A DNA stretch of 64,000 nucleotides from NCBI RefSeq assembly GCF_016019885.1, contig NZ_JAEANY010000002.1:62001-126000 (forward strand). Reading direction: 5' to 3'. Below the pieces are notes generated by a model. That model did no database searches and was not told the DNA's origin. It saw only the letters and a list, made by a program, of their open reading frames with translations. This stretch comes from Aurantiacibacter sediminis. Lineage in GTDB: Bacteria > Pseudomonadota > Alphaproteobacteria > Sphingomonadales > Sphingomonadaceae. A program made the translations under genes and the position numbers. Positions 15,842 through 24,927 of this stretch are shown here, piece after piece (the stretch's first letter is position 1; each line of letters starts with the position of its first letter).

Positions 15842-16977
15842 GCCGCAAAGTCCCCAAAATCCTGCATTTGCATTCGACATTCGATCCGGGCGGAAAGGAA
15901 TTGCGCTGCGTCCGGCTCATCAATGCGTGGGGCAAGGATGTCGACCACGCGATCGTCTCGGGCTATCTCGACAAACGCGGGGCGGCGCACCTTATCGGAT
16001 CGAAACCGCGTATCAACTGGCCGAAATTCCCTTCTCTTCGCGGGAAGCCGACGCCGGGGCGCTTGAAGAATATTGCCCAGGCCATGGCAGGGTATGATCT
16101 CATCTGCACCTATAATTGGGGCGCGATCGATGCGGTTATGGCGCATACCGTGTTTGCCGATGCCTTCAAGCTGCCGCCGCTGGTGCATCATGAGGATGGC
16201 TTTAACGAGGATGAGGCAAACCGGCTTAAGCGGCGGCGCAATTGGTATCGGCGGATCGCGCTCGGGCGCACGGCCGCGCTGGTCGTGCCCTCTGCCAAGC
16301 TGGAGGATATTGCGCTCAACACGTGGGACCAGCCGCGCACCCGGGTACGCCGTATTCCCAATGGGATCGACACACGCGCCTTTGCCGCCCCTGCCAAGCG
16401 AGATCTGCTGCCCGGCCTGATCAAGCGGAAGGACGAATTCTGGCTCGGGACGCTGGCGGGACTGCGTGCCGTCAAACAGCTCGATATGCTGGTGCGCGCC
16501 ATGGCGAGCCTGCCCGACGAATGGCAATTGGTGATCGCAGGTGAGGGCCCGGAACGCGATGCACTGCTGGCCGAGGCTGAACGGCTGGGGCTGGAAGACC
16601 GCGTGCACTTGCCCGGCTTTGTGAAGGAGCCACAAAAACTTATCGGCCTGTTCGATATGTTCGCCTTGTCCAGCCAATCAGAGCAGTTTCCGATCTCGGT
16701 CGTCGAAGCAATGTCCGCCGGGCTGCCCATCGTCGCGCCGCGTGTCGGCGATATCGGCAGCATGGTCGCGAGTGAGAATGGGCCGATGCTGGTGGATGCA
16801 GGCGATCAGGAAGCTCTCACCAATTCGCTCGCCAAACTCTCCGTCGATGCAGAAGCGCGCAAGCGGATCGGCAAGGCCAATCGCGACAAGGCGCGCGCCG
16901 AATTCGATGAAAATCGCATGATCGACCGATACCGCGCGCTGTATTGGGGCCTCATGGAAAAGTACCCCAAGGCCTGA
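15838..16977 (+). CDS. Glycosyltransferase family 4 (GT-B fold)
   Basis: A 379-residue GT-B enzyme. The N-terminal domain begins KILHLHSTFDPGGKELR, the usual acceptor-side loop of GT4 proteins. The C-terminal domain has IAGEGPERDALLAEAERLGL, VHLPGFV and the donor-binding E-x7-E motif as SEQFPISVVEAMSAGLPIVA. The donor sugar and acceptor (polysaccharide, lipid or small molecule) cannot be told. It shares a 4-nt overlap with the upstream hydrolase gene, an unusual partner for a GT4, so a joint pathway is suggested but not defined. Confidence 0.85.
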   Translation: MSRKVPKILHLHSTFDPGGKELRCVRLINAWGKDVDHAIVSGYLDKRGAAHLIGSKPRINWPKFPSLRGKPTPGRLKNIAQAMAGYDLICTYNWGAIDAVMAHTVFADAFKLPPLVHHEDGFNEDEANRLKRRRNWYRRIALGRTAALVVPSAKLEDIALNTWDQPRTRVRRIPNGIDTRAFAAPAKRDLLPGLIKRKDEFWLGTLAGLRAVKQLDMLVRAMASLPDEWQLVIAGEGPERDALLAEAERLGLEDRVHLPGFVKEPQKLIGLFDMFALSSQSEQFPISVVEAMSAGLPIVAPRVGDIGSMVASENGPMLVDAGDQEALTNSLAKLSVDAEARKRIGKANRDKARAEFDENRMIDRYRALYWGLMEKYPKA

Positions 16978-17104
16978 TCGCGCCGATCGCCGCTTCAGCC
17001 GGGGTTCAGCGCAGCGGGGACAGCCTTGCATCTTCGATTGAAAAGCGCCGCCCATCCGCTAGGGAGGGGCGCAACATTCTCAATCCGCATGATAGACAAG
17101 ACAC

Positions 17105-17899
17105 GTGGCACGCAAACCAACCCCTACAGACAGCACCGCTGACAAGAAACCTGCCGAGCGCAAGGATGCAGAGCAGGAAATGCTCATGCGCGAAGTGGAC
17201 GAGGCGGTTCGCCAGGATGAAGTCACCACTTTCGCCAAGAAATACGGCTGGCCTCTGGGCATCGTCTTCGTTCTGGGCATGGCGATCCTTGGTGCGTTTC
17301 TGTTCTGGCAGTCGCGATCCGAAGGCGCCCTGGATGAGCAGTCCGAGCAGATCATCCTGGCGATGGATGAGCTGGAAGCGGGCAATGTCGACATTGCCGA
17401 TGGCGATTTGCGGGAACTTTCCGAAGGCACCGATGGCGCAGCGGCAATGGCCGCAATGCTGCGCGCCGGGATCGCTATTCAGCAGGATCGCACCGACGAT
17501 GCGGTCGCGCTGTTCGACGGTGTCGCGAACAATTCCGAATTGCCTGCCGAATTGCGCGATCTTGCAGCGATTCGCTCTGTCACGCTGCAGTTTGACGATA
17601 TGGACCCGCAGGAGGTGATCAGCCGCATCGGTCCGCTCGCACAGCCGGACAATCCCTATTACGGCAGCGCGGGCGAACTTGTGGCCCATGCCTATCTGGC
17701 GCTCGATCAGCGTGACCAGGCCGGTCCGCTTTTGATCGCCGTTTCGCAGAATGACGACGTGCCCCCGTCAATCAGGGGCCGCACCCGTCAGCTGGCCGGA
17801 TATCTGGGCTTCGATGCCATTGAAGATGTCGACGAGACGCTGGCGGAAATCACCGGCGAAGGCCCGGCAGAAGCTGCCGATGTCGAGCTGGTCGAATAA
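17105..17899 (+). CDS. YfgM-like membrane-anchored tetratricopeptide protein
   Basis: A 264-residue protein with a charged cytoplasmic N-terminus (residues 1-48), one membrane segment (about 50-68, WPLGIVFVLGMAILGAFLFW) and a periplasmic helical-repeat region of the YfgM/TPR_21 type. E. coli YfgM associates with the SecYEG-PpiD complex and its gene precedes bamB, exactly as here, which supports the assignment. It starts with GTG at 17105 (VARKPT, read as Met); no better start is visible. bamB follows after 16 bp, so the two form an operon. Confidence 0.85.
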   Translation: MARKPTPTDSTADKKPAERKDAEQEMLMREVDEAVRQDEVTTFAKKYGWPLGIVFVLGMAILGAFLFWQSRSEGALDEQSEQIILAMDELEAGNVDIADGDLRELSEGTDGAAAMAAMLRAGIAIQQDRTDDAVALFDGVANNSELPAELRDLAAIRSVTLQFDDMDPQEVISRIGPLAQPDNPYYGSAGELVAHAYLALDQRDQAGPLLIAVSQNDDVPPSIRGRTRQLAGYLGFDAIEDVDETLAEITGEGPAEAADVELVE

Positions 17900-17915
17900 G
17901 GATTACAGGAAGCCG

Positions 17916-19277
17916 ATGAGCACCTTCGCAATGCGTAAGAAAATGAAATTCATTCCCACCGCAATCGCCCTTTGCGGCGCTCTCGCCCTGACAGGATGTG
18001 AGACGCTAGGCCTTGGCGGCGGCGATGACGAGGACGAAACGCCGACACTCGGCAATCGCCAGCCGATCCTCTCGCGCATCGCTACCGAAATCGTCGCCGA
18101 TCCCGCGCTGGCCAATGTTGCTGTGGTGGTTCCGCCTGCGCAGACCAATGACAGCTGGCCGCAAGCTGGCGGCAATGCTGCAAAGGTGGCCGGGCACGTG
18201 ACGCTGTCTACGAACCCTTCGCGCATTTGGACCGCGCAGATTTCGGGTACGACCAACACCCGCCGCCTCGCTTCGGCCCCGATCGCGGCCGATGGCATGG
18301 TTTTCGCCGTCGATACCAGCGCTGTGATCCACGCATTCGACGCCAATACGGGCGCGCGGCGCTGGCAGCACCGGATCGAGGTTTCCGGCGATCTGGAAGA
18401 TGCGACATTCGGCGGCGGCGCGGCGTATAATGGCGGACGCATCTATGCGACCAACGGCGTTGGCGATGTGGTGGCTCTAAATGCTGCGACCGGAGAGCAG
18501 ATCTGGCGTGTGAAGCCCTCAGGCCCGCTACGCGGCGCACCAACCGTGGCGTTTAACAACGTGTTTGTCATGACGCAGGACAACCAGATTTTCGCGCTGT
18601 CGACCGAGGATGGCGAAGTCAGCTGGCAGCAGGCCGCCGCCACAGGTCAGTCCGGGGTATTCGGCGTTGCCGCTCCTGCTGCGGGGCAGGGCACCGTGAT
18701 CGCGGGCTTCTCCTCGGGCGAGCTGGTTGCCTATCGTTATGAAAATGGTCGTGAACTTTGGTCTGACGCGCTCGCGCGTACTTCGATTTCCACGCAGGTC
18801 GGCACGCTGACCGATGTGGACGCCGATCCGATTATCGACCAGGGCCGCGTTTACGCTCTGGGCCAAGGTGGCCGCATGGCAGCTTATGAGCTGCTGACCG
18901 GCCAGCGTATCTGGGAATTGACGCTCGCGGGTATTTCCGCACCTACCATCGTGGGCGAGTGGGTTTTCACTCTCACCGATGATGCGCGCATTCTCGCTAT
19001 CCAGCGCAACACCGGCCGCATTCGCTGGATGACGCAGCTGGAGCAGTGGCGCGATCCCGAAGACCGCGAAGGTCCGATTTTCTGGACCGGTCCGGTGCTT
19101 GCCGATGGTCGATTGTGGATCGCCAGCTCGCGTGGTTACGTCAAATCGGTCGATGCGATGACGGGCACTGTCGCAGATTACACCCGTCTCGATGACGGCG
19201 TCTCGTTGCCGCCCGTAATCGCCAACAGCACCATGTATATCCTCGACGATAGCGGGCGGATCACCGCCTTCCGCTAA
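17916..19277 (+). CDS. bamB: Outer membrane protein assembly factor BamB
   Basis: A 453-residue lipoprotein with signal peptide and lipobox LALTGC (lipidated Cys around residue 28), followed by a low-complexity acidic linker and an eight-bladed PQQ-like beta-propeller. Repeat signatures include FDANTGARRWQHRI, LNAATGEQIWRVKPSGP, LSTEDGEVSWQQ and YELLTGQRIWELT. BamB is the scaffold of the BAM complex that inserts outer-membrane proteins and acts on the inner face of the outer membrane. It lies directly behind the YfgM-like gene. Two internal Met codons (residues 6 and 10) are alternative starts. Confidence 0.92.
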   Translation: MSTFAMRKKMKFIPTAIALCGALALTGCETLGLGGGDDEDETPTLGNRQPILSRIATEIVADPALANVAVVVPPAQTNDSWPQAGGNAAKVAGHVTLSTNPSRIWTAQISGTTNTRRLASAPIAADGMVFAVDTSAVIHAFDANTGARRWQHRIEVSGDLEDATFGGGAAYNGGRIYATNGVGDVVALNAATGEQIWRVKPSGPLRGAPTVAFNNVFVMTQDNQIFALSTEDGEVSWQQAAATGQSGVFGVAAPAAGQGTVIAGFSSGELVAYRYENGRELWSDALARTSISTQVGTLTDVDADPIIDQGRVYALGQGGRMAAYELLTGQRIWELTLAGISAPTIVGEWVFTLTDDARILAIQRNTGRIRWMTQLEQWRDPEDREGPIFWTGPVLADGRLWIASSRGYVKSVDAMTGTVADYTRLDDGVSLPPVIANSTMYILDDSGRITAFR

Positions 19278-19373
19278 GCGCGGTTAAATCCTTCACCAGT
19301 CGCCGTCTCGCAGCGGGACAGCGGCATTTGACGTTACGCGGCCTTTAACCCTTCTGGGCTAATCGACGGCGTG

Positions 19374-20756
19374 ATGAATGCGCACACATCAGACATGGTG
19401 CCCGGCCCTGTCCGGGATGCACCGCGCCCTCCGGCGAGCGACGTTTCCGGCTGGGTAGGGTTCGTCGGGCTGATCACGTTGCTCGCTTACATTCTGTTCG
19501 CGCGCAGTTTCCCCGAGATTTCAGCGGCTTTGGGCTTTCCGAACAATCTGGGGCGGCTGTCCGGACCATATTCCGCTTTGCTCGCGATGGTGCTGACAGG
19601 CGGCGCGATGGCTGCTTGGTCCGTGTTCGTCGAGAAGGTGCATCGAAACCCCACCACCGGCATCGATTGGGACGATCGCCGCGCGTTTAGCGATGTGCTG
19701 GATATTTCGATCACCAAGCTCGCCGGCCTTTGGGCAACGTGGTTCATCATCGCCGGGCTTTATTGCCTCGGGCGCTGGTATTGGGAGGGGAATTACCTCT
19801 TCGCAATGAACGTGCTGGGCGCTGCGATTATCCCGTTGGTGGTGCTGAGTGTACCCTATGTCATCTGGATCGACCGGGTGATGACCAATCCGCGCGATTC
19901 CTCATGGCATTTCGGCGCGATGTTGATTGGCAAGGAAGCCTATGACTTCGAGCAGGTGAAAAAGCACTGGCGCGCCTGGATTATCAAGGGCTTTTTCACC
20001 GCGTTCATGATCTCCATCCTGCCGATCGGCTTCGCCACCGTCGTGGACACCGAGACGTCGGAAATCCTGAACAATCCGGTGTTACTCGGCGTTTTCCTGT
20101 TCGAGATCCTTTTCGTCATCGACGTGCAGATCGGCACGGTGGGCTATCTGCTCACCATGCGTCCGCTCGATGCGCATATTCGCAGCGGTAATCCTTACCT
20201 TTCCGGCTGGATCGCAGCGTTCGCCTGTTACCCGCCGCTCGCTTGGGGCGTGCTGGGCAATATCATCAACTATGAAGTGAACACTGCTGACTGGGCATAC
20301 TGGTTTGCCGATTATCCGGCGCTGCTATGGGCTTGGGCCGGATGGCTCGTGTTCCTGACCGCAGTCTATGCCTGGGCGACCGTGGCTTTCGGTATTCGCT
20401 TTTCCAACCTGACCTATCGCGGCGTGCTGACCAACGGACCGTATCGCTACACGCGCCACCCTGCCTATGTGTCGAAGAACCTATTCTGGTGGTGCGCGAC
20501 CATGCCATTCCTCGTCACCAGCGATTCTCTGACCGACGCGATCCGCAACACGGCTTTCATCATGGCGGTGAGCGCCATTTATTATTGGCGGGCACGCACC
20601 GAAGAGGCGCATCTGCTCGCCGAAGATCCGAAATACCGCGAATATTACGACTGGATGCAGGAGCACGGGGTCATCACCTCGCGCCTCGCCAAGCTGCTGC
20701 ACTGGGCCAATCCGCGCAAAGGGCAGGGCCGTATGGAGACGCAACCGGCGGAGTGA
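19374..20756 (+). CDS. Isoprenylcysteine methyltransferase-like integral membrane protein
   Basis: A 460-residue polytopic membrane protein with roughly nine or ten hydrophobic segments. The C-terminal part carries the ICMT/PEMT-type SAM-binding signature: GVLTNGPYRYTRHPAYVSKN, then ARTEEAHLLAEDPKYREYY. Typical bacterial ICMT-like proteins are 150-220 residues, so the N-terminal 300 residues are an extra membrane domain. The methyl acceptor is unknown; family members methylate prenylated or phospholipid substrates. Start is ATG 19374; the GTG one codon earlier is also possible. Its stop abuts the ubiA stop from the other strand. Confidence 0.75.
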   Translation: MNAHTSDMVPGPVRDAPRPPASDVSGWVGFVGLITLLAYILFARSFPEISAALGFPNNLGRLSGPYSALLAMVLTGGAMAAWSVFVEKVHRNPTTGIDWDDRRAFSDVLDISITKLAGLWATWFIIAGLYCLGRWYWEGNYLFAMNVLGAAIIPLVVLSVPYVIWIDRVMTNPRDSSWHFGAMLIGKEAYDFEQVKKHWRAWIIKGFFTAFMISILPIGFATVVDTETSEILNNPVLLGVFLFEILFVIDVQIGTVGYLLTMRPLDAHIRSGNPYLSGWIAAFACYPPLAWGVLGNIINYEVNTADWAYWFADYPALLWAWAGWLVFLTAVYAWATVAFGIRFSNLTYRGVLTNGPYRYTRHPAYVSKNLFWWCATMPFLVTSDSLTDAIRNTAFIMAVSAIYYWRARTEEAHLLAEDPKYREYYDWMQEHGVITSRLAKLLHWANPRKGQGRMETQPAE

Positions 20757-21668
20757 TTATGCTCCGGCGTTCCCGACGATAAAACACGCTGTGGCCATCA
20801 GCGCCCCGGCAAACCTATTTGAACGAAAGCGATCGAGTGGATTGTCCGCGCCGCTCGTTTCCAAAGTCGCGACTTGCCAGAACAGGTGCAGCGCCAGCGG
20901 GATGAGCGCGAGCAGCGCGATCCAGTCGGACCGAAGCAGCCAGAACGCGAGTGCCCACAGGCCAAGCGCGGCGATATAGAAAGCGGCAACGCCCGATTTC
21001 ACCCGCCCACCCATACGCAGGGCAGAGCTCTTGATACCGACCAACGCGTCATCCTCACGGTCCTGCAGAGCGTAGATCGTATCGTAGCCGATGGTCCAGC
21101 AGGCCGCGCCCGCATAGAGCGCGAACATCACGGCGAGATTGTCGTCGCGAAGCGCCATCCAGCCCACCAGCGCCCCCCAGTTGAAGACCAAGCCCAGCCA
21201 CGCCTGCGGCCACCATGTAATCCGCTTCATGAAGGGGTAGGCGGCGACCATGACGAGGCTGCCGAGCGCCACCAACTGCGCTTCCAGCCGGAGCTGGAGC
21301 AGGACAACAAGCCCGACAAGGCACAGGCTTATGAGCCACACCCAGGCCGCGCGCTTGCTGACGCGACCGCTGGCAATGGGGCGCAGCGCGGTCCGCTCGA
21401 CCTGTTTGTCGAGATCGGCATCGACGATATCGTTATACACGCAGCCCGCCGCACGCATTGCAATCGCGCCGAGCAGGAGCCAGGCGAGCAACTGCCATTG
21501 CAGCCCCGCGCCCGTCAACCACGCACCCCACACGCAAGGCCAGAACAGCAGCCACCAGCCGATAGGGCGGTCGAACCGCCCCAGCAGTGCATAGTCGCGA
21601 AACGGCTGCGGCAGGCGCTCGGCAAGCGATTTGTGCTGGCTGTCCGGAGTGATGGTTTCTGCGCTCAT
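20757..21668 (-). CDS. ubiA: 4-hydroxybenzoate polyprenyltransferase
   Basis: A 303-residue UbiA prenyltransferase that attaches the polyprenyl chain to 4-hydroxybenzoate in ubiquinone synthesis, in the inner membrane. It has about eight or nine hydrophobic segments and the two Asp-rich diphosphate-binding motifs: NDIVDADLDKQVERT after segment 2 and YDTIYALQDREDD. The pattern LRPIASGRVS is typical of UbiA. It is divergent from rsmE with 39 bp between starts. Confidence 0.93.
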   Translation of the reverse strand: MSAETITPDSQHKSLAERLPQPFRDYALLGRFDRPIGWWLLFWPCVWGAWLTGAGLQWQLLAWLLLGAIAMRAAGCVYNDIVDADLDKQVERTALRPIASGRVSKRAAWVWLISLCLVGLVVLLQLRLEAQLVALGSLVMVAAYPFMKRITWWPQAWLGLVFNWGALVGWMALRDDNLAVMFALYAGAACWTIGYDTIYALQDREDDALVGIKSSALRMGGRVKSGVAAFYIAALGLWALAFWLLRSDWIALLALIPLALHLFWQVATLETSGADNPLDRFRSNRFAGALMATACFIVGNAGA

Positions 21669-21707
21669 GACTTGCCTGTTAGCGATGCTTCGTCTTAGTG
21701 CCTAGCC

Positions 21708-22466
21708 ATGCCCGCGACGCACGACCCGAAGACCCCGGCATGGCCCCCACGCAGCGCGCCGCGGCTGTTTGTCGACACGCCTCTGGGCGAAGGGCAATCG
21801 TTATCGCTGGAGGGCCAGCAGGCGCATTATCTGGCGCGTGTCATGCGGCTGGATCGCGGTGATGCAGTGATCCTGTGCGACAACCGGACAGGCGAATGGG
21901 TTGCGGAAGTGACCGATCCGGGCAAGCGGGCCATCGCGCTGGGCGTGAAGGAAATGCTTCGCCCGCGCGAAAATGTGCCTGACCTTTGGCTCTGCCCGGC
22001 TTTGCTGAAAAAAGACCGTTTCGATCTGGTGCTGGAGAAGGCGACCGAGCTTGGGGTGTCAGCCATTCATCCGGTCATCACGCGCCGCTGTGTGGCCGAC
22101 AAGCTCAACCTCGATCGTGCCGAGCGGATTGTCACTGAAGCGGCAGAGCAATGCGCGCGCACGGCTCTGCCGGAAATTGCCCAGCCTTTGCGGATCGAAG
22201 ACTTCTTGCGTGAACTGCCTGCAGACCGGCGCCTATTCTTCGCCGATGAGATGGGCGGGGAGCCCGCCGTGCGCGCCTTCACACCGGATGCCGCACCCGC
22301 TGCCATCCTCACCGGCCCGGAAGGCGGCTTTGACGATGCCGAGCGTAAAGCCATCAGATCCCACCCCAATGCGAAACCAATTTCGCTCGGCCCGCGAATA
22401 TTGCGAGGGGAAACCGCGGCCATGGCAGCGGTCTCCCTATGGATGGGCGCAGCAGGCGATTGGTGA
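21708..22466 (+). CDS. rsmE: 16S rRNA (uracil-1498-N3)-methyltransferase
   Basis: A 252-residue SPOUT methyltransferase that methylates U1498 of 16S rRNA. The N-terminal PUA-like domain contains GQQAHYLARVMRLDRGDAV; the C-terminal trefoil-knot domain has LLKKDRFDLVLEKATELGV, AILTGPEGGF (SAM-binding loop) and SLGPRILRGETAAMAA. All RsmE landmarks are present at normal length. It is followed, after 89 bp with a Shine-Dalgarno AAGGAG, by gshA; the rsmE-gshA order is common in sphingomonads. Confidence 0.95.
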   Translation: MPATHDPKTPAWPPRSAPRLFVDTPLGEGQSLSLEGQQAHYLARVMRLDRGDAVILCDNRTGEWVAEVTDPGKRAIALGVKEMLRPRENVPDLWLCPALLKKDRFDLVLEKATELGVSAIHPVITRRCVADKLNLDRAERIVTEAAEQCARTALPEIAQPLRIEDFLRELPADRRLFFADEMGGEPAVRAFTPDAAPAAILTGPEGGFDDAERKAIRSHPNAKPISLGPRILRGETAAMAAVSLWMGAAGDW

Positions 22467-22555
22467 AAGCGTGCTTGCCGGTGGGGTAAGCAAATAATTT
22501 CGTGGCCAATCAGAACCTATCGGCTAAGGCGCGGATCGAGTGAGAAGGAGAGCTG

Positions 22556-23941
22556 ATGAGCACACGGCAGGCATCCGGCAGCGACGAACCGCGTATCGAA
22601 CACCGTGACCAGCTGGCCGCACCAATGCAGGCGGGCGAGAAGCCTGCTTCGGCATGGCGCATCGGCACCGAACACGAAAAGCTTGTTTACAAAACCACCG
22701 ATCACCGCGCGCCTAGCTACGGCGAGCAGGGCGGCATCCGCGATATACTCATGTCGATGCGCCAATTCGGCTGGGCGCCGGTGGAAGAGGCGGGGCCGAG
22801 CGGCAAAGTCGATGTGATCGCCATGTCTGGTCAGGACGGCACGATCAGCCTAGAGCCTGCGGGCCAGCTCGAACTGTCCGGCGCGCCGCTCGAAACATTG
22901 CACCAAACTTGCGCGGAGACCGGCCGCCATTTGACTCAAGTGAAGACCGTCGGCGAGGACTGCAACGTCGGCTTCCTCGGTCTCGGCATGTGGCCGGACA
23001 AGGCCCGCGAAGACCTGCCTGTCATGCCCAAGCAGCGCTATGAGATCATGATGCGCCACATGCCGCGCGTCGGATCGCTTGGCCTCGACATGATGCTGCG
23101 CACCTGTACCATTCAGGTTAATCTGGATTATAGTTCAGAGGCGGATATGGTGAAGAAGTTCCGCACCGGCCTGGCGCTACAACCGCTCGCCACCGCGCTT
23201 TTCGCCAATTCGCCTTTCACCGAAGGCAAGCCCAACGGATTTCTATCCTATCGCAGCCATATCTGGAGCGACACCGATCCGCATCGCACCGGCATGCTGC
23301 CTTTCGTGTTCGAAGATGGCTTCGGATACGATCGCTATGTCGACTATATGCTCGATGTGCCGATGTATTTTGTCTATCGCGATGGCAAATATCATGACGC
23401 CGCAGGCCTGAGTTTCCGCGACTTCATGAAGGGCGAGCTGTCCATCCTTCCGGGTGAGCTGCCGACCGAAAGCGACTGGTGGGATCACCTCTCCACCGCC
23501 TTCCCCGAAGTGCGGCTGAAAAGCTTCCTTGAAATGCGCGGCGCAGATGGTGGTCCGTGGAACCGCATCTGCGCTTTGCCAGCTCTGTGGGTCGGCCTGC
23601 TTTATGACGAGACCGCGCTCGATGCGGCGTGGGACTTGGTCAAGGACTGGTCGATGGAAGAGCGCGAGGTCCTTCGCAATGCCGTTCCTGCGCAGGGTCT
23701 GGACGCCGCCATTCCCGGTGGCGGAGCCCTGCGCGATCTGGCGCGGGAAGTGCTCGATATCGCCCATGCCGGCCTTGCCGCGCGCGGGAGGCTCAACTCC
23801 ATGGGCGATAATGAAACCGGCTTCCTCAATCCGCTCCGGCAAATCGTCGATAGCGGGAAAGTCCCCGCCCAGGTCCTGCTCGACAAATACCATGGCGAGT
23901 GGGGCAGGGACATTTCGCGGATCTACGAAGAGAGCTTCTGA
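22556..23941 (+). CDS. gshA: Glutamate-cysteine ligase (plant/alphaproteobacterial type)
   Basis: A 461-residue ligase that joins glutamate and cysteine in the first step of glutathione synthesis. It belongs to the plant-type GCL group of alphaproteobacteria, as shown by WRIGTEHEKLVYK, ISLEPAGQLELSGAP, FLGLGMWPDKAREDLPVMP, RYEIMMRHMPRVG and the NRICALPALWVGLLYD region. Length agrees with the family. The ATG at 22556 has an excellent Shine-Dalgarno. It is convergent with the VOC gene (3 bp gap). Glutathione, ergothioneine (egtBD at 60 kb) and the SoxR locus next door point to thiol redox defence. Confidence 0.93.
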   Translation: MSTRQASGSDEPRIEHRDQLAAPMQAGEKPASAWRIGTEHEKLVYKTTDHRAPSYGEQGGIRDILMSMRQFGWAPVEEAGPSGKVDVIAMSGQDGTISLEPAGQLELSGAPLETLHQTCAETGRHLTQVKTVGEDCNVGFLGLGMWPDKAREDLPVMPKQRYEIMMRHMPRVGSLGLDMMLRTCTIQVNLDYSSEADMVKKFRTGLALQPLATALFANSPFTEGKPNGFLSYRSHIWSDTDPHRTGMLPFVFEDGFGYDRYVDYMLDVPMYFVYRDGKYHDAAGLSFRDFMKGELSILPGELPTESDWWDHLSTAFPEVRLKSFLEMRGADGGPWNRICALPALWVGLLYDETALDAAWDLVKDWSMEEREVLRNAVPAQGLDAAIPGGGALRDLAREVLDIAHAGLAARGRLNSMGDNETGFLNPLRQIVDSGKVPAQVLLDKYHGEWGRDISRIYEESF

Positions 23942-23944
23942 TCC

Positions 23945-24334
23945 CTACTCATAGCAGACGACCTCAAACTCGATCCCGTCCCAGTCGAAGAAGTAGAAGC
24001 TGTGCGGGCCGGGCTCGTATTTGCCATGGCTGAAGGTTTCGAGGCCGTGCCGTTTCACCGCATCTTCGGCAGCGGTCAGGTCAGGCACTTGCAGCCCCAC
24101 ATGGTTCATCGGCTTGCCCTTTTCCTGACCGGAGTAGTCGCCACCGTCGGCCCATAGTGCGAGGTAGCTCTCATCCGATCCGACATGCGCAAATTCACCG
24201 CGCACGCCGTGCTGCGCGCGGGTGCGCGTGCGCCAGCCCATCAAGTCTTCAAACAGCGCAATCGACCGATCGAGATCGCTGACGGTAAGGTTCACATGCT
24301 CGATGCGGGGTGCGGTTATGGTGGTAGTATTCAT
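23945..24334 (-). CDS. VOC family protein (glyoxalase/bleomycin-resistance fold), candidate SoxR target
   Basis: A 129-residue protein with two beta-alpha-beta-beta-beta modules of the vicinal oxygen chelate fold. The first begins IEHVNLTVSDLDRSIALFED and the second KPMNHVGLQVPDLTAAED; metal-ligand positions are the His in EHVNL, the His in NHVGL and the Glu in IEFEVVCYE. Members include glyoxalases, thiol transferases and dioxygenases; the substrate is unknown. A near-perfect SoxR box at 24424-24443 lies about 90 bp upstream, with its -35-like hexamer oriented toward this gene, so induction by redox-cycling compounds is likely. Confidence 0.8.
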   Translation of the reverse strand: MNTTTITAPRIEHVNLTVSDLDRSIALFEDLMGWRTRTRAQHGVRGEFAHVGSDESYLALWADGGDYSGQEKGKPMNHVGLQVPDLTAAEDAVKRHGLETFSHGKYEPGPHSFYFFDWDGIEFEVVCYE

Positions 24335-24423
24335 CGCAAGTCCTTTTTCTAAGTACCTCTATTTGCGCCGATCCGTGCGGTTCCGCATAGGTTCGTGCGA
24401 ATCGTGGCTTGCACACTCATGCA

Positions 24424-24443
24424 ACCTCAAGCTAAGTTGAGGT
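24424..24443 (-). promoter_or_regulatory. SoxR box embedded in the VOC-gene promoter
   Basis: The sequence ACCTCAAGCTAAGTTGAGGT is a 20-bp dyad (CCTCAA-N6-TTGAGG arms) that matches the E. coli soxS operator CCTCAAGTTAACTTGAGG in both arms. On the minus strand a TTGACC -35 hexamer (24446-24441) overlaps it, and 19 bp later comes CATGAG as -10, the over-long spacer that SoxR promoters need. The plus strand toward soxR has no comparable -35. Confidence 0.85.
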
Positions 24444-24480
24444 CAAGCTTTTGTAGACAAATTCGCGTTAGGGCAGGGGA

Positions 24481-24918
24481 ATGCAGGCAAACTTCATCAC
24501 CATCGGCCAGCTCGCAAGGCGCACCGGCGTCGCCGTCTCTGCGCTACGCTTTTATGAGGAGAAGGGCCTGCTCGATCCGATCCGCACCAGCGGCAATCAG
24601 CGCCGATTCCTTCGCGGCGATATCCGCCGGGTCAGCTTTATCCTGATCGCGCAAAAACTTGGGTTAGGCCTCGCGGAGATCGAGGAGCAGCTTGCCAGCC
24701 TTCCTCAGGGTCGCAACCCCACGCTCGCCGACTGGCAACGCATCAGCCGCCAGATGCGCGTCGAAATCGATGAGAAGATCAAGCTCCTCAACCGCACCCG
24801 CAATCAGCTCGATCAGTGTATCGGCTGCGGTTGTCTGAGCCTTGAGAAGTGCCGACTCTACAACAAGGATGACAACCTGGGGCTGAAGGGTCCGGGGCCG
24901 CGAGCGGTTCTTGATTGA
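24481..24918 (+). CDS. soxR: Redox-sensitive transcriptional activator SoxR
   Basis: A 145-residue MerR-family regulator. Residues 5-75 form the winged helix (ITIGQLARRTGVAVSALRFY, then the R-R pair of wing 1), followed by a dimerisation helix. The C-terminal motif C113-x2-C116-x-C118-x5-C124 (CIGCGCLSLEKC) is the [2Fe-2S] site unique to SoxR. Oxidation of the cluster activates transcription. The ATG follows GGGCAGGGGA. The operator lies in the shared promoter region with the divergent VOC gene. Outside enterobacteria SoxR usually controls enzymes directly rather than through soxS, which fits this layout. Confidence 0.95.
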   Translation: MQANFITIGQLARRTGVAVSALRFYEEKGLLDPIRTSGNQRRFLRGDIRRVSFILIAQKLGLGLAEIEEQLASLPQGRNPTLADWQRISRQMRVEIDEKIKLLNRTRNQLDQCIGCGCLSLEKCRLYNKDDNLGLKGPGPRAVLD

Positions 24919-24927
24919 CCTGATGCG

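Noticed and set aside
14915-15880. N-terminal extension of selO
   Set aside because: The frame continues upstream of 14914 only through sequence antisense to the alpha/beta hydrolase gene; SelO family similarity begins after ATG 14914.
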